64,000 bases of DNA. Source: an uncultured Lachnospiraceae bacterium. Lineage in GTDB: Bacteria; Bacillota; Clostridia; Lachnospirales; Lachnospiraceae. Numbering within the stretch: the stretch's first letter is position 1; every line of letters begins with the position of its first letter. Location of the stretch: the NCBI GenBank assembly GCA_947053345.1, contig CAMRSM010000015.1:1-64000 (forward strand), written 5' to 3'. A program made the position numbers and the translations under genes. Below are positions 44,954-54,014 of this stretch, in pieces. Under the pieces are notes generated by a model. The model was given only the letters and a program-made list of their open reading frames with translations. It was not told where the DNA came from and did no database searches.

Positions 44954-46537
44954 TCATCCCCCAATCAATTCCTCGTACAGATCGAGCCCAAAACTCGTAT
45001 TCTCCGGTGCCTGTTCTACCATCCGGTACGTGCGCGTACCATCCTCCCTGCGCTGCGCGCTCAAAAACACCATAGATTCTTCCCGCCCGGCATACAGCTT
45101 TCGCGCAAACGCCAGAAGATGCGTTACCATACCGACCGTGACACCGCCCTCATACAATGCCGACACAAGTTCCATCGCGATTACCGAGCCTTCCTTTTCC
45201 GTTGTTGTCGCGAAAGATTCGTTGAGCAACACCAGGGAATCCCTCGTCACATGGCGCACGATCCCATCCATCCGCCGCAGTTCCTCGTCCAGCCGCCCCG
45301 AATTCATTGACTGATCCTCCCGCCTTGTAAAATGCGTAAAAATATTGCGGTATAGGCAGCCCTCAAACCGTGCCGCCGGAACGAACATCCCACACTGCAT
45401 CATGATCTGCGCGATCCCAAGGCTGCGCAGATAGGTGGATTTTCCGCCCTGGTTTGCCCCCGTCACGACAAACAGCCGGCATCCGTCTGCATCAAGGGCA
45501 TTGCTGACCGGATGGATGCGCATCAAAATCGCCATGCCCGGCTCATATAATCCTGCAAACCGAATCCCGGTCTCCCCCTTTTCGCGCACGGACGGAAACG
45601 AAAATGAAAGGCCGATGGATTTCATGCGCTCCGCAAGCTGCACACACCCAAGCAAAAATGCCGCATGCACCCGGAACGCGTCAAAAAACTCCGCAAGCTC
45701 CTCAAAAAACGGCATCAACCAGGCGAGCACCGCCCGGAACGCCTCCGTCTCAAACTGCTTTGCTTCCCGCACGACCGCTTCCTCCGTCATTGCCACCGTG
45801 CCGGCCTTAAACATGTGCCGCAGGATGCTGCCCACGCTCACCGCCTTTGGGTCTCCTGCCGGTGAGGAAGCAGAACGGATTTTATGAAGCGCGATGCAGT
45901 CAAATTTCATTCCTGCCCCGACCCCGACCAGAAATGAACTTTTCCCGCCTTTCGTAAAAAATTCCATATCGGCAAGGATCACATCAAGCCCCGCCGCAAA
46001 ATCATCATCATAATTTTCCCGCAGGCGCATCCTCAGATCAAACAACCCGTTTCCTGCCGAAAGCCCCTCCTCCGCTTCCAAAATAAGCTTTATTTCCTTC
46101 AATAACCCGACAAAACCGCAGAGCAGTTCATATGTACCCAGCACTTCCCCGCTGCCCGCCCCCGTCCGGACACGCTGCTCCTTGCCGCGGATCCCGGCCT
46201 GCGCGAGCAATTTTTCCGCCCGCTGCCCGGTTTCATATAAATGCTTTATCAGCTCCGGGTGCTCCAATGCCGACTTTACCACTTCCTGACGGTATCTTAG
46301 CGCTTCCCTGCCGAGAACCGGAACCAGCATCAGACGCTTGACCGTATCATAAATATAAAAGTCTTCTTTCTCCACTGCTTTCAGCGAGTCCCCCGCCTTC
46401 CAGACCGGCCGGCTCGCCGCCTGGAAGATTACTTTGAGGTTTAAATCTTTGATCAGTTCATCCTTCTGCTCATAGCCTGCCTCCTGCGCAAGTTCCATGT
46501 CCGGATAAAGCAGATAGGAATGTATTTTTCCACGCAT
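44954..46537 (-). CDS. MutS-like ATPase (short form), first of two
   Basis: This 527-aa protein has a C-terminal MutS-type ABC ATPase domain: Walker A VVTGANQGGKSTYLRS at about residue 355, a signature region QSMNSGRLDEELRRMD, Walker B DSLVLLNESFATTTEKEG and a His switch GMVTHLLAF. The preceding part is a helical lever/clamp-like region; the mismatch-recognition domain I and the Smr nuclease are absent. It is therefore not the canonical MutS1 or MutS2. ATG 46537 follows AGGAGGG. It is downstream of a second, similar gene on the same strand. Confidence 0.85.
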   Translation of the reverse strand: MRGKIHSYLLYPDMELAQEAGYEQKDELIKDLNLKVIFQAASRPVWKAGDSLKAVEKEDFYIYDTVKRLMLVPVLGREALRYRQEVVKSALEHPELIKHLYETGQRAEKLLAQAGIRGKEQRVRTGAGSGEVLGTYELLCGFVGLLKEIKLILEAEEGLSAGNGLFDLRMRLRENYDDDFAAGLDVILADMEFFTKGGKSSFLVGVGAGMKFDCIALHKIRSASSPAGDPKAVSVGSILRHMFKAGTVAMTEEAVVREAKQFETEAFRAVLAWLMPFFEELAEFFDAFRVHAAFLLGCVQLAERMKSIGLSFSFPSVREKGETGIRFAGLYEPGMAILMRIHPVSNALDADGCRLFVVTGANQGGKSTYLRSLGIAQIMMQCGMFVPAARFEGCLYRNIFTHFTRREDQSMNSGRLDEELRRMDGIVRHVTRDSLVLLNESFATTTEKEGSVIAMELVSALYEGGVTVGMVTHLLAFARKLYAGREESMVFLSAQRREDGTRTYRMVEQAPENTSFGLDLYEELIGG

Positions 46538-46654
46538 CAAAACCCTCCTGATTCCATTGCATACAAATCGCTTCCATCCCCTATTTACAAAGCAATTTCA
46601 TCTCCCAAACCACTCCCGCAAAAATCTTCCCGGTACTGCGCAGTTCCTGCTGTT

Positions 46655-48373
46655 TTAATTGTCCCGCAGAACCCCCGCCAACCGCTCCTTTAATTCCGGG
46701 TAAGTCAGATGATATTTCTCCACCAGAGCGTAAGCATAACCGACACCTTCCGGCGCGCGCCGTACGATCCGGTACGTGCGGATATGGGAATCCCGCTCAT
46801 CCACACACGCCGCCATACTGACAATCCGCGCTGCCTGCACTTCTGTGCACGCCTTGCCTTCCTCTTTCCCGTCCGCCAGTTCCTGAATATGCGTCACATA
46901 GACACCAAAACAGTCCTGCCCGATAAAGTGCTCCATCACACGCTTGCCCATGATATAAGCGTCATAGGTTGCTGCGGTCGTAAACAGCTCATTCAGGATC
47001 ACAAAACACTTCCCCTGCTTTTCATTCATCATCGGCGCAAGCCGCGTCAATTCCTCTTTCAGCTTCCCCCTCCCGGTCTCAAGGCTTTCCTCCACCGAAA
47101 AATGCGTTACCAGTCCGGAAAAATATGGCATGCCGGCATAAGAACAAGGTGCAGCAAAGCCCATTTTTGCCAGATATACGATCTGCCCAAGGCTGCGTGC
47201 AAACGTCGTCTTGCCCCCCTGGTTTGGGCCCGTGACCACAAGGAAGCGTTCACGCCCCGCATAATAAGCGTCGTTGCAGACAACAGGCGTTTTTCCGGAG
47301 CCCTGCTTGAGCAAAAGCGCCAGGTCGTAAGCACCGTCAAACTCCACCGGATTTTTCCCGGTATCCTCTTTTCCTTCCCTGTCAAAAACCGCATAGGTAA
47401 GCGGATATCCAAGCTTCCTTACTTTGCGCATAAAAAGCTCCACCGCCAGATATACCTGCAGCTGCTGCTCAAACACCAGCACCCACTCCGCGAAAAATCC
47501 CGGCACACGCACCTGCGCAGAAAGCCCCTTCTCCCGCATCTGCACCGTCAGCTCGCGCCTCTTTTGCACCGAATGCTTTTGCTCATATCCCCGCAGCCGC
47601 AAAAAACTATCCGGGTATTTCTTCTGGCATGCTGTCAGCACAAAAAACTCCAGTTCCCCAACTTCCTTTTTTGCTCCGAACGGATTTTCGAGCTGCCCGC
47701 GCACAACGCGCCCCTCCTTTTCATTTTCTGGAAAGAGTGCGCGCAGCGTATCAAAGTAATCCCCTGTTTCTTCCCCGTCTGCAGGCACCACACGCATCCT
47801 TGCCCCTGCAAACTCCACCCGGAAACGCATATTCCCGAATTCCCCGGAAAGGCTCTCGGTATCCCGGCAAAAATCCCGATACTCCTCCCCTTCCGTATAG
47901 CTGCCCGCCTTTTTTGCAAACGCCCCCAAAAAACCGCCCGCTTCCAGGGTTTTGCCATCAAAACCGTCTGTTTTCTGCCGGATGGCAGAAAACACCTCCG
48001 AAAGCACGCTGACCGCAAGCGCATACTGCACCCCGCAGTCAAGCAAGAACTTTTGCCGGCACAGCTCTCTCTCCGCCGCCTGATAATCCGCCGCGTATCC
48101 CCTTGCGCACTGCATATGATCCGAAAATCTTACCAGCCTGTCAAATAATTCCGTATCCGAAAGCACCCTCAATGTCTCCTGCCGCTTTTTTGTCACCGAA
48201 AAATCCTCCGGCATACGGTTAAAATATTTGCGCAGATCATATTCCCTGCGTTCCGCCATGATCTGGGCCACGACCTGATCCATGTTCAAATCCACAAAAA
48301 ATCCCGGCGCAAGGACAGCTTTCTCGTAAAATTCTTCCGGATACCCCAAAAGCCATAAATTTTCCTGCTCCAT
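46655..48373 (-). CDS. MutS-like ATPase (short form), second of two
   Basis: This 572-aa protein is a paralogue of its downstream neighbour. Walker A is VVTGPNQGGKTTFARS at about residue 375. It also has VEESLETGRGKLKEELTRL, a Walker B region with GKCFVILNELFTTAATYDA, and the His switch YVTHIQELA. The N-terminal 350 residues are helical and lack the mismatch-binding domain. The two genes lie 117 bp apart, with sequences clearly diverged, so the duplication is old. They probably form a heterodimer (inferred). A weak TGGGG site precedes ATG 48373. Confidence 0.85.
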   Translation of the reverse strand: MEQENLWLLGYPEEFYEKAVLAPGFFVDLNMDQVVAQIMAERREYDLRKYFNRMPEDFSVTKKRQETLRVLSDTELFDRLVRFSDHMQCARGYAADYQAAERELCRQKFLLDCGVQYALAVSVLSEVFSAIRQKTDGFDGKTLEAGGFLGAFAKKAGSYTEGEEYRDFCRDTESLSGEFGNMRFRVEFAGARMRVVPADGEETGDYFDTLRALFPENEKEGRVVRGQLENPFGAKKEVGELEFFVLTACQKKYPDSFLRLRGYEQKHSVQKRRELTVQMREKGLSAQVRVPGFFAEWVLVFEQQLQVYLAVELFMRKVRKLGYPLTYAVFDREGKEDTGKNPVEFDGAYDLALLLKQGSGKTPVVCNDAYYAGRERFLVVTGPNQGGKTTFARSLGQIVYLAKMGFAAPCSYAGMPYFSGLVTHFSVEESLETGRGKLKEELTRLAPMMNEKQGKCFVILNELFTTAATYDAYIMGKRVMEHFIGQDCFGVYVTHIQELADGKEEGKACTEVQAARIVSMAACVDERDSHIRTYRIVRRAPEGVGYAYALVEKYHLTYPELKERLAGVLRDN

Positions 48374-48641
48374 CACAAAACCCCATTCTATAATTTGTGG
48401 GCGTTCTTCGTTCCCCACAGGAACATTATAACACAGGCCGCCTTCATTTTCCATGTGGAATTTCCAAAATCCCCGCCCTTTTCTCATTGCGGGAACCCGC
48501 ATGTTTCCCTATGCTCCATATTCTTTTTTAATAAGGTTTTTCATAGCACTTTTACATTTTACTGTTCACCTTTCTTTTTGGATATGTTTACACAGTTCTA
48601 TTGATCAGCTTGAACAATTCCTTGCTTTTGCCGTGGAACCA

Positions 48642-48670
48642 TTGAATTTATTCGGCTAACCGTATATAAT
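48642..48670 (+). promoter_or_regulatory. Promoter of the imported HTH/two-component cassette
   Basis: TTGAAT (48642-48647), a 17-bp spacer and a perfect TATAAT (48665-48670). It lies at the left edge of the AT-rich block. Confidence 0.75.
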
Positions 48671-48705
48671 TATAGCGATAAAACTTATAGAAAGGGTGAA
48701 TGAAA

Positions 48706-48879
48706 ATGTTAGAGTATATTTCTGCCCCGGAAGCAGCAAAGAAATGGGGCATTTCAGAAAGACGGGTGCAAAAGCTGTGTGAGGAAAACCGCATACCCGG
48801 CGCGGCAAAATTCAGCCGTATGTGGCTGATACCAAAGGACGCGGAAAAACCTATGGATAAACGGCTGAAAAAGAAGTGA
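48706..48879 (+). CDS. Small helix-turn-helix DNA-binding protein
   Basis: This 57-aa protein has the excisionase/MerR-like HTH pattern EYISAPEAAKKWGISERRVQKLCEENRI, then GAAKFSRMWLIPKDAEKP and a basic tail. Proteins of this kind are frequent on conjugative transposons in Firmicutes. AAAGGG sits 9 nt before ATG 48706; ATG 48700 is an alternative. It is the first gene of the AT-rich block, 83 bp before the response regulator. Confidence 0.78.
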   Translation: MLEYISAPEAAKKWGISERRVQKLCEENRIPGAAKFSRMWLIPKDAEKPMDKRLKKK

Positions 48880-48962
48880 TGATTTGACCGTTTGTAGACT
48901 TTTCTCTGATAGGATTATCATGCCGCAGTCTTATATAAATGGAAAATTGAAAGGAAGAAAAA

Positions 48963-49634
48963 ATGCCGTCTAAAATTTTATTAGTTGATGATGAAGAATC
49001 CATATGCAATATGATAAAATTGCATTTTCAAACAGAGGGGTATCTTGTCTACACAGCTTTCGATTCTGACGAAGCTGTCAAGGCACTCTCAAACATGCCG
49101 GATTTGATATTATTGGATATCAATATGCCGGAGGTTGACGGGCTGGAATTTTGCAAAAAAATACGAAATTATATTGATTGCCCTATTATCTTTTTGACTT
49201 CCCGTATGACAGAGCAGGACAAGATTGTTGGTTTACAAGCTGGCGGTGATGATTATATTACAAAGCCTTTTAGTCTTGCAGAATTGACCGCCCGTGTAGA
49301 AGCCCATCTTCGGAGGGAAAGCAGGGTACGCCACAGCGATATTAGAATGTGTGGGGAATTATTTATTGATTACGCAGGGCGTTGTGTGTACTGCAATGAA
49401 CAAGTTGTTCCTTTTTCTAAAAAAGAGTTTGATATTATTGAATTTCTGTCAATCAATGCCGGACAGGTTTTTGACCGGGAAAAAATTTACGAAAGGATAT
49501 GGGGATATGACGCAGAGGGAAGCAGCGACATTCTGAAAGAACATATACGGCGAATCCGTTTGAAATTGGCACAGGCGACGGACAAAAACTATATAGAAAC
49601 TGTTTGGGGGTGCGGCTATAAATGGGTAAACTAA
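48963..49634 (+). CDS. OmpR/VanR-like response regulator
   Basis: This 223-aa regulator has a receiver domain with VDDEE, phospho-Asp in LILLDINMPEVDG, FLTSR and Lys in ITKPFSL. The C-terminal winged helix reads RIWGYDAEGSSDILKEHIRRIR and ends VWGCGYKW. Its gene overlaps the kinase gene by 13 nt. It most likely activates the downstream ABC transporter genes in response to a drug or peptide signal; the inducer is unknown. Confidence 0.94.
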   Translation: MPSKILLVDDEESICNMIKLHFQTEGYLVYTAFDSDEAVKALSNMPDLILLDINMPEVDGLEFCKKIRNYIDCPIIFLTSRMTEQDKIVGLQAGGDDYITKPFSLAELTARVEAHLRRESRVRHSDIRMCGELFIDYAGRCVYCNEQVVPFSKKEFDIIEFLSINAGQVFDREKIYERIWGYDAEGSSDILKEHIRRIRLKLAQATDKNYIETVWGCGYKWVN

Positions 49635-50821
49635 AAAGTATGTCGCTCAAAAAATCTTTTTGTCTTATTGTTTTTATCGCTGCTGTAATTGTCATTGTTC
49701 TTTCTGCCGTGGCAGTAAAAATCTGTTCCCGGAAACATGACGAAATTACATTATCACATGCTTTTATAGCAAATGGCACACTTATTTATCCCGACAACGG
49801 GCGCTATATCATGGAAACACCAACAAACGATACGTCTGATGAGTATATGAAATATACGGATAACGAATTGCTTATATGTAGAACCATGGAGATTTTGATT
49901 GTGCTGCTGCCTGTTTTGTTTTCTGTCTTAGGAATTGGCTTCTCTGCAATAAGTTTTTATCATATCAAGTTAAAAAAACCTTTGAAAGCATTGCAGCAGG
50001 GAATTGACCATATTTCAAACAATGATTTGGATTTTACAATAGATTACCAAAAGCATGATGAATTAGGTAAACTATGCAGTGCATTTGAATTTATGCGCAG
50101 GGAATTGGTTAAGAATAACCGTTATATGTGGAACTTAGTGGACGAAAGAAGAAAAATCAATGCGAGCATATCCCATGATCTGCGGACACCGATCACAGTG
50201 ATTAAAGGATATAGTGAGTATTTGGATAAGAATGCAGGTAAAGGGACTCTCACAGAGGATGGGACACGGGAAATTGCGGTATATATTCATCAGGCAGCAA
50301 GCAGATTAGAGGAATATGCAGATTCCGTCCATGAAATTCAAGCCTTAGAGGATATGCGTTTAGAATATCAAGAAGTATCATTGAGCGATTTTGAGGAAGA
50401 AATTGTTTCCCAGCTTTCTATCATTGACAAACAAACCACTAAAAAAATATGTGTATCATCAGAACTTCCACAGCAAACGGTTCTCCTTTCTACGGCAGCG
50501 GTATTCCGTATCACAGAAAATATTATTTCTAATGCCCTGCGATACTGTAAAGAAAAAATTGAAGTAGACATTTCCTTTTTACAGCCGTTTCTTATCGTTA
50601 TGATAACCGACGACGGCAGGGGCTTTTCGCAGAAAGCCCTTGCAGAAGCAACAAACTATTTCTACAAAGAGAAATCTTCAAAAGCTCATTTTGGTATCGG
50701 CTTATCAATATGTAAAATGCTTTCAGAAAAACATGGCGGTTTTATCCAGCTTGATAATGTGCCGGGAAAAGGTGCAAGGGTGACAGTAAAAATAAAAACA
50801 GAAAATTTATCTGCATTGTGA
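49622..50821 (+). CDS. Sensor histidine kinase of the imported cassette
   Basis: This 399-aa protein has two membrane helices (about 12-32 and 88-112) enclosing a short roughly 55-aa external loop. HAMP (about 112-165), HisKA with NASISHDLRTPI, and HATPase_c (NIISNALRYCKE, ITDDGRGFSQ, HFGIGLSICK) follow. The short extracellular loop resembles kinases that watch over antimicrobial-peptide transporters. It is translated by overlap with the regulator. Confidence 0.93.
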   Translation: MGKLKSMSLKKSFCLIVFIAAVIVIVLSAVAVKICSRKHDEITLSHAFIANGTLIYPDNGRYIMETPTNDTSDEYMKYTDNELLICRTMEILIVLLPVLFSVLGIGFSAISFYHIKLKKPLKALQQGIDHISNNDLDFTIDYQKHDELGKLCSAFEFMRRELVKNNRYMWNLVDERRKINASISHDLRTPITVIKGYSEYLDKNAGKGTLTEDGTREIAVYIHQAASRLEEYADSVHEIQALEDMRLEYQEVSLSDFEEEIVSQLSIIDKQTTKKICVSSELPQQTVLLSTAAVFRITENIISNALRYCKEKIEVDISFLQPFLIVMITDDGRGFSQKALAEATNYFYKEKSSKAHFGIGLSICKMLSEKHGGFIQLDNVPGKGARVTVKIKTENLSAL

Positions 50822-50844
50822 CGGAATGTAGACAAATCCCTGTT

Positions 50845-50894
50845 AAACTCTCCTTATCACAAACGTTAGGAAACGTTGAAAGGAGAGTTTTTTT
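50845..50894 (+). promoter_or_regulatory. Attenuator-like hairpin hiding the ABC ATPase ribosome site
   Basis: AAACTCTCCTT (50845-50855) pairs perfectly with AAGGAGAGTTT (50880-50890), which contains the ribosome site AGGAG and runs into T residues just before ATG 50895. The loop holds two AACGTT palindromes that can pair with each other. The structure could end transcription and, if read through, sequester translation of the transporter genes. Confidence 0.55.
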
Positions 50895-51776
50895 ATGCAA
50901 ATTGAAATAACAGCGTTAAAAAAATGTTATGGAGGAAATGCAGTCCTAAAAGATATTTCCCTCACAATCGAAAACGGTATGTATGGGCTGCTTGGACGCA
51001 ACGGAGCCGGAAAAACAACTTTAATGCGTATCTTATCTACCTTGTTGAAACCCTCCGGCGGAAAAATTACTTTTGATAGTATTCCTTTAGAGGAAACAAA
51101 GCGGATTCGCCCTTTGATCGGCTATCTTCCACAGGAATTTTCGTTATACCCGGATATGCCGATCTTGGAAACTATGCGCTATTTAGCAGCCATGTCAAAA
51201 ATTCCTGTTGAAATACAAAGAGAGCGCATACCAAATCTTTTGCAACAGGTAAATTTATGGGAACACCGAAAAATAAAAGTTCGGAAACTGTCTGGCGGAA
51301 TGAAAAGGCGGCTTGGAATTGCACAGGCATTGCTGAACAATCCAAAGGTTTTGATTGTTGACGAACCCACCGCCCACCTTGACCCGGAAGAACGGCTGCG
51401 TTTCTATAATCTGTTAGACGAATTTTCAAGTGACCGCATTGTGATTGTGTCCTCTCATATTGTGGCTGATATTGAATCGGTATGTGCAAATGTAGCCGTA
51501 CTGGATTCGGGACAGCTTCTGTATGCCGGAGCAATAGATAAGCTGGCTGAAAAAGCAATGGGAAAGGTGTATGAACTGATTATTCCCAAAAATGAATTGA
51601 CGGCAGCAAAACAAAACTACTACATCTTATCCAGTCAAGGACACCTATCAGATACTAAAATCCGTGTACTGGCGGACAGTATTCCGACCATTGGCTGTCC
51701 GGTTTCATGTGTACCGACTACCTGCGACGGTTACATGGAGCTGTTGCGTTTATTGAAAAAGGGGGTAAAGATATGA
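50895..51776 (+). CDS. ABC transporter ATP-binding protein
   Basis: This 293-aa nucleotide-binding protein has Walker A LLGRNGAGKTTLM, a Q-loop (GYLPQEFSLYPD), signature VRKLSGGMKRRLGIAQAL, Walker B VLIVDEPTAHLDPEE and H-loop IVSSHIVADIE. The C-terminal extension is typical of antibiotic/bacteriocin exporters. It overlaps the first permease gene by 4 nt (ATGA). It follows the sensor kinase by 73 bp, a gap filled by the hairpin. Confidence 0.95.
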   Translation: MQIEITALKKCYGGNAVLKDISLTIENGMYGLLGRNGAGKTTLMRILSTLLKPSGGKITFDSIPLEETKRIRPLIGYLPQEFSLYPDMPILETMRYLAAMSKIPVEIQRERIPNLLQQVNLWEHRKIKVRKLSGGMKRRLGIAQALLNNPKVLIVDEPTAHLDPEERLRFYNLLDEFSSDRIVIVSSHIVADIESVCANVAVLDSGQLLYAGAIDKLAEKAMGKVYELIIPKNELTAAKQNYYILSSQGHLSDTKIRVLADSIPTIGCPVSCVPTTCDGYMELLRLLKKGVKI

Positions 51777-53182
51777 AGCGATTATTTCTCATGGAGTGCA
51801 GAAAAACTACACGAAGCGTTCTGTATTGGTTGTATATTGCAGCCTTAGTTATAACCGTCTTTCAAAATTATGAAACGACTGTTGAAAGTGAGCTTCGCCA
51901 AACGGACAATCCGGCTTCCGTGTTTTATATAGCGGAAAATGGTGTGTATGCAAATAATACCGGTAAATTGAGCGAAGATACCGAGCATACTATGATGATA
52001 GAAGTGACAAAACGCCTTATAGATAATTACAGAAGTAATAGCTACGAATACTATCCGTTTGGATATGTGAAAAGAAAAACGCTGTCCGAAAAGGAACAGG
52101 CAGCAATCCTTTTATATCTGAAAGAGCTGACAGGTCTTGATGAACCCTTTATTATTGGCACAGATGAAAACCGGGATTCAGAAGATATTCAAATTTCCGG
52201 CGGTGGTGCCTTTGTCTTAAATCCGGGACAGGGAGGTACATTCGAGAACGGGCAGTTTATTATAGAGCCGGAGGATTGGGAATATGTAGAGAATAATTCC
52301 GGGTTGTCACAATCGAAAGAGATTTCGGGAAGCGAATTTGAAATACAGGTTACGTTTGACCGGTTCAAAGAGATTATGGATTGTGTGAATAATCTGATTG
52401 GACGCAATTCTTACTTTAGCCGGACTATGCTTTCCATGTACTACTATCCGAATGATATGCAGGATAATCCGATCACAGAGCAGCAACACCGGGAGTTCTA
52501 TGAAAAAGATCATGTAACAGGTGCATTTGCCCGCTATTTTTGTGACAGCATTTCCCTCATTGTATTATGCCTGCCCGCATTTGTCATAATTGACCTGTTG
52601 TTAAAAGATAAACGGTGCAAGATGAATACATTGATTTATCCCCGGACGGAAAGCTCTGCAAAAATAATTATCACCCGCTTTGAAGCGGTAAGCTGTATGA
52701 TAATGCTCCCTGTCCTTATTCTGCCAGCAAAATCCTTACTAACATTAGTACTGTATTGCCGTAATATCGGTATTCCTGTAAACATATTTGCTTTTGCCGC
52801 TTATATCTTTGCATGGATTTTTCCGACGGTTTTGTTTGTTGTGTCTGTTGCTTTGTTTGTAACGGTGCTGACTGAAAACTATTCTGCTGTCCTGCTTGCG
52901 GGGTTGATTTGGCTGTTTTGCAGACCGTCTGTTGACAAATTAGCAGGCGGAAATTACGGGCTTTTTGATCTCATTATCCGTCATAATACTTTGAAAGGAT
53001 ATGGGCGCATGATGGAAAATATTCATATGCTGATTTTGAACAGGGTACTTGTGTCTGTCATCGCAATTTTGTTTGTGGGCTTTGCCATAATTATTTATGA
53101 CGCAAAGAGGAAAGGGGGGATTGCGATTGAAAGCCGAAAATCTTTTAACAATCATAGGCGCAAACATTCGCATGAATTATAG
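51773..53182 (+). CDS. ABC transporter permease, first
   Basis: This 469-aa membrane protein has a first helix near residues 17-34, a roughly 210-aa mainly extracellular region, and then six hydrophobic segments (about 265-460) including LIVLCLPAFVIIDLL and VLFVVSVALFVTVL. No known substrate pocket motif is visible. It is translationally coupled to the ATPase through ATGA and overlaps the second permease by about 56 bp. It is probably an export or immunity permease. Confidence 0.85.
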   Translation: MKRLFLMECRKTTRSVLYWLYIAALVITVFQNYETTVESELRQTDNPASVFYIAENGVYANNTGKLSEDTEHTMMIEVTKRLIDNYRSNSYEYYPFGYVKRKTLSEKEQAAILLYLKELTGLDEPFIIGTDENRDSEDIQISGGGAFVLNPGQGGTFENGQFIIEPEDWEYVENNSGLSQSKEISGSEFEIQVTFDRFKEIMDCVNNLIGRNSYFSRTMLSMYYYPNDMQDNPITEQQHREFYEKDHVTGAFARYFCDSISLIVLCLPAFVIIDLLLKDKRCKMNTLIYPRTESSAKIIITRFEAVSCMIMLPVLILPAKSLLTLVLYCRNIGIPVNIFAFAAYIFAWIFPTVLFVVSVALFVTVLTENYSAVLLAGLIWLFCRPSVDKLAGGNYGLFDLIIRHNTLKGYGRMMENIHMLILNRVLVSVIAILFVGFAIIIYDAKRKGGIAIESRKSFNNHRRKHSHEL

Positions 53183-53735
53183 ATATACACTTTTACCAGC
53201 TATTGCTTTACTGTTCATTATTCCATTTGTTTATGGAACCACGAATTTAGACTATTTGCAATCGGCTGACTGTTTGGAGCGAATGGTTGCATTGATTGGA
53301 ATACCAATGTTCACTCCCCTTATCCGGCAGGAACATTTTCGCGGCCTATACGAAACGATTGCCTTCCGGCAGGTCTCTTTGCGGTTTATTGTCTTATTGC
53401 GGACAGTGCTTTCTATAATCGGCTCAATACTGTTGATTTCGGCATTTGAAATTTATATGAGAATTTGCGGCTGTTCCTTTTCGCTCTTTCCATATGCCTT
53501 TCGGACTTTGGCTGCAAGTATGACATTGGGATTTATAGGGCTGCTCCTATCTTCCATAGTGCAGAATACAATCGGTGGTTATTTATGTGCATTTTGTTTT
53601 TATCTTATTGTGCAAACCGGAAATTTAGGAGAGTTATTCAAACCTGTAACAAATGGAATCCAGTTTATGCTGGTGCTTTTTCTTGGCGGTATTAGCTTGG
53701 CAATCATCTATTTTTGCAAACCAACTTATTGTTGA
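53127..53735 (+). CDS. ABC transporter permease, second
   Basis: This 202-aa hydrophobic protein has about six membrane helices (TLLPAIALLFIIPFVYG, LLRTVLSIIGSILLISAF, TLGFIGLLLSSIV, GIQFMLVLFLGGISLAIIYF). The most likely start is TTG 53127 after GGGGGA; ATG 53097 is an alternative without a ribosome site. It forms a heteromeric transporter with the preceding permease and ATPase. Confidence 0.78.
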   Translation: MKAENLLTIIGANIRMNYRYTLLPAIALLFIIPFVYGTTNLDYLQSADCLERMVALIGIPMFTPLIRQEHFRGLYETIAFRQVSLRFIVLLRTVLSIIGSILLISAFEIYMRICGCSFSLFPYAFRTLAASMTLGFIGLLLSSIVQNTIGGYLCAFCFYLIVQTGNLGELFKPVTNGIQFMLVLFLGGISLAIIYFCKPTYC

Positions 53736-53800
53736 TTTTATAAACTATTTATTAAATCAAAACTTATCTGCCGCACGACGGCAAAAGAAAAAAGCAAGCT

Positions 53801-53851
53801 ATGGCGATTATCGTCAAGCACTACGAAAGCTACATTGAGGAAACCGTTTGA
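53801..53851 (+). pseudogene. Relic resembling the HTH_16 gene of Tn916/Tn1549-type elements
   Basis: The codons read AMAIIVKHYESYIEETV and then stop. This matches the start of the small HTH_16-type regulators of Tn916/Tn1549-like conjugative transposons, where the pattern A-M-x-x-I-x-x-H-Y-x-x-Y-I is typical. The rest of that gene is missing. It marks the right flank of the AT-rich cassette and suggests the cassette came in on such an element. The match is from memory of the family, so confidence is moderate. Confidence 0.4.
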
Positions 53852-53902
53852 AAAAATCATTGACACACCGGACGGGATTTAGCGAAAAAGATAGTGAAAA
53901 AG

Positions 53903-53947
53903 AGCCTTGAATATGCTATAATAAATGCGGGCATATCAAGGCTTTTT
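53903..53947 (+). terminator. Terminator-like hairpin at the right edge of the AT-rich block
   Basis: AGCCTTGAATATG (53903-53915) pairs with CATATCAAGGCT (53932-53943) with one bulge, followed by T5. Its loop holds TGC-TATAAT, which also resembles an extended -10 with a weak GTGAAA -35, so it may instead be part of the promoter for the DUF1294 gene. Confidence 0.5.
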
Positions 53948-54014
53948 CCGACACGGAAAGGAGCAAAAACAGCAACCGAAAATAAATAGATTTTATTTAA
54001 GAAGGGAACCATGT

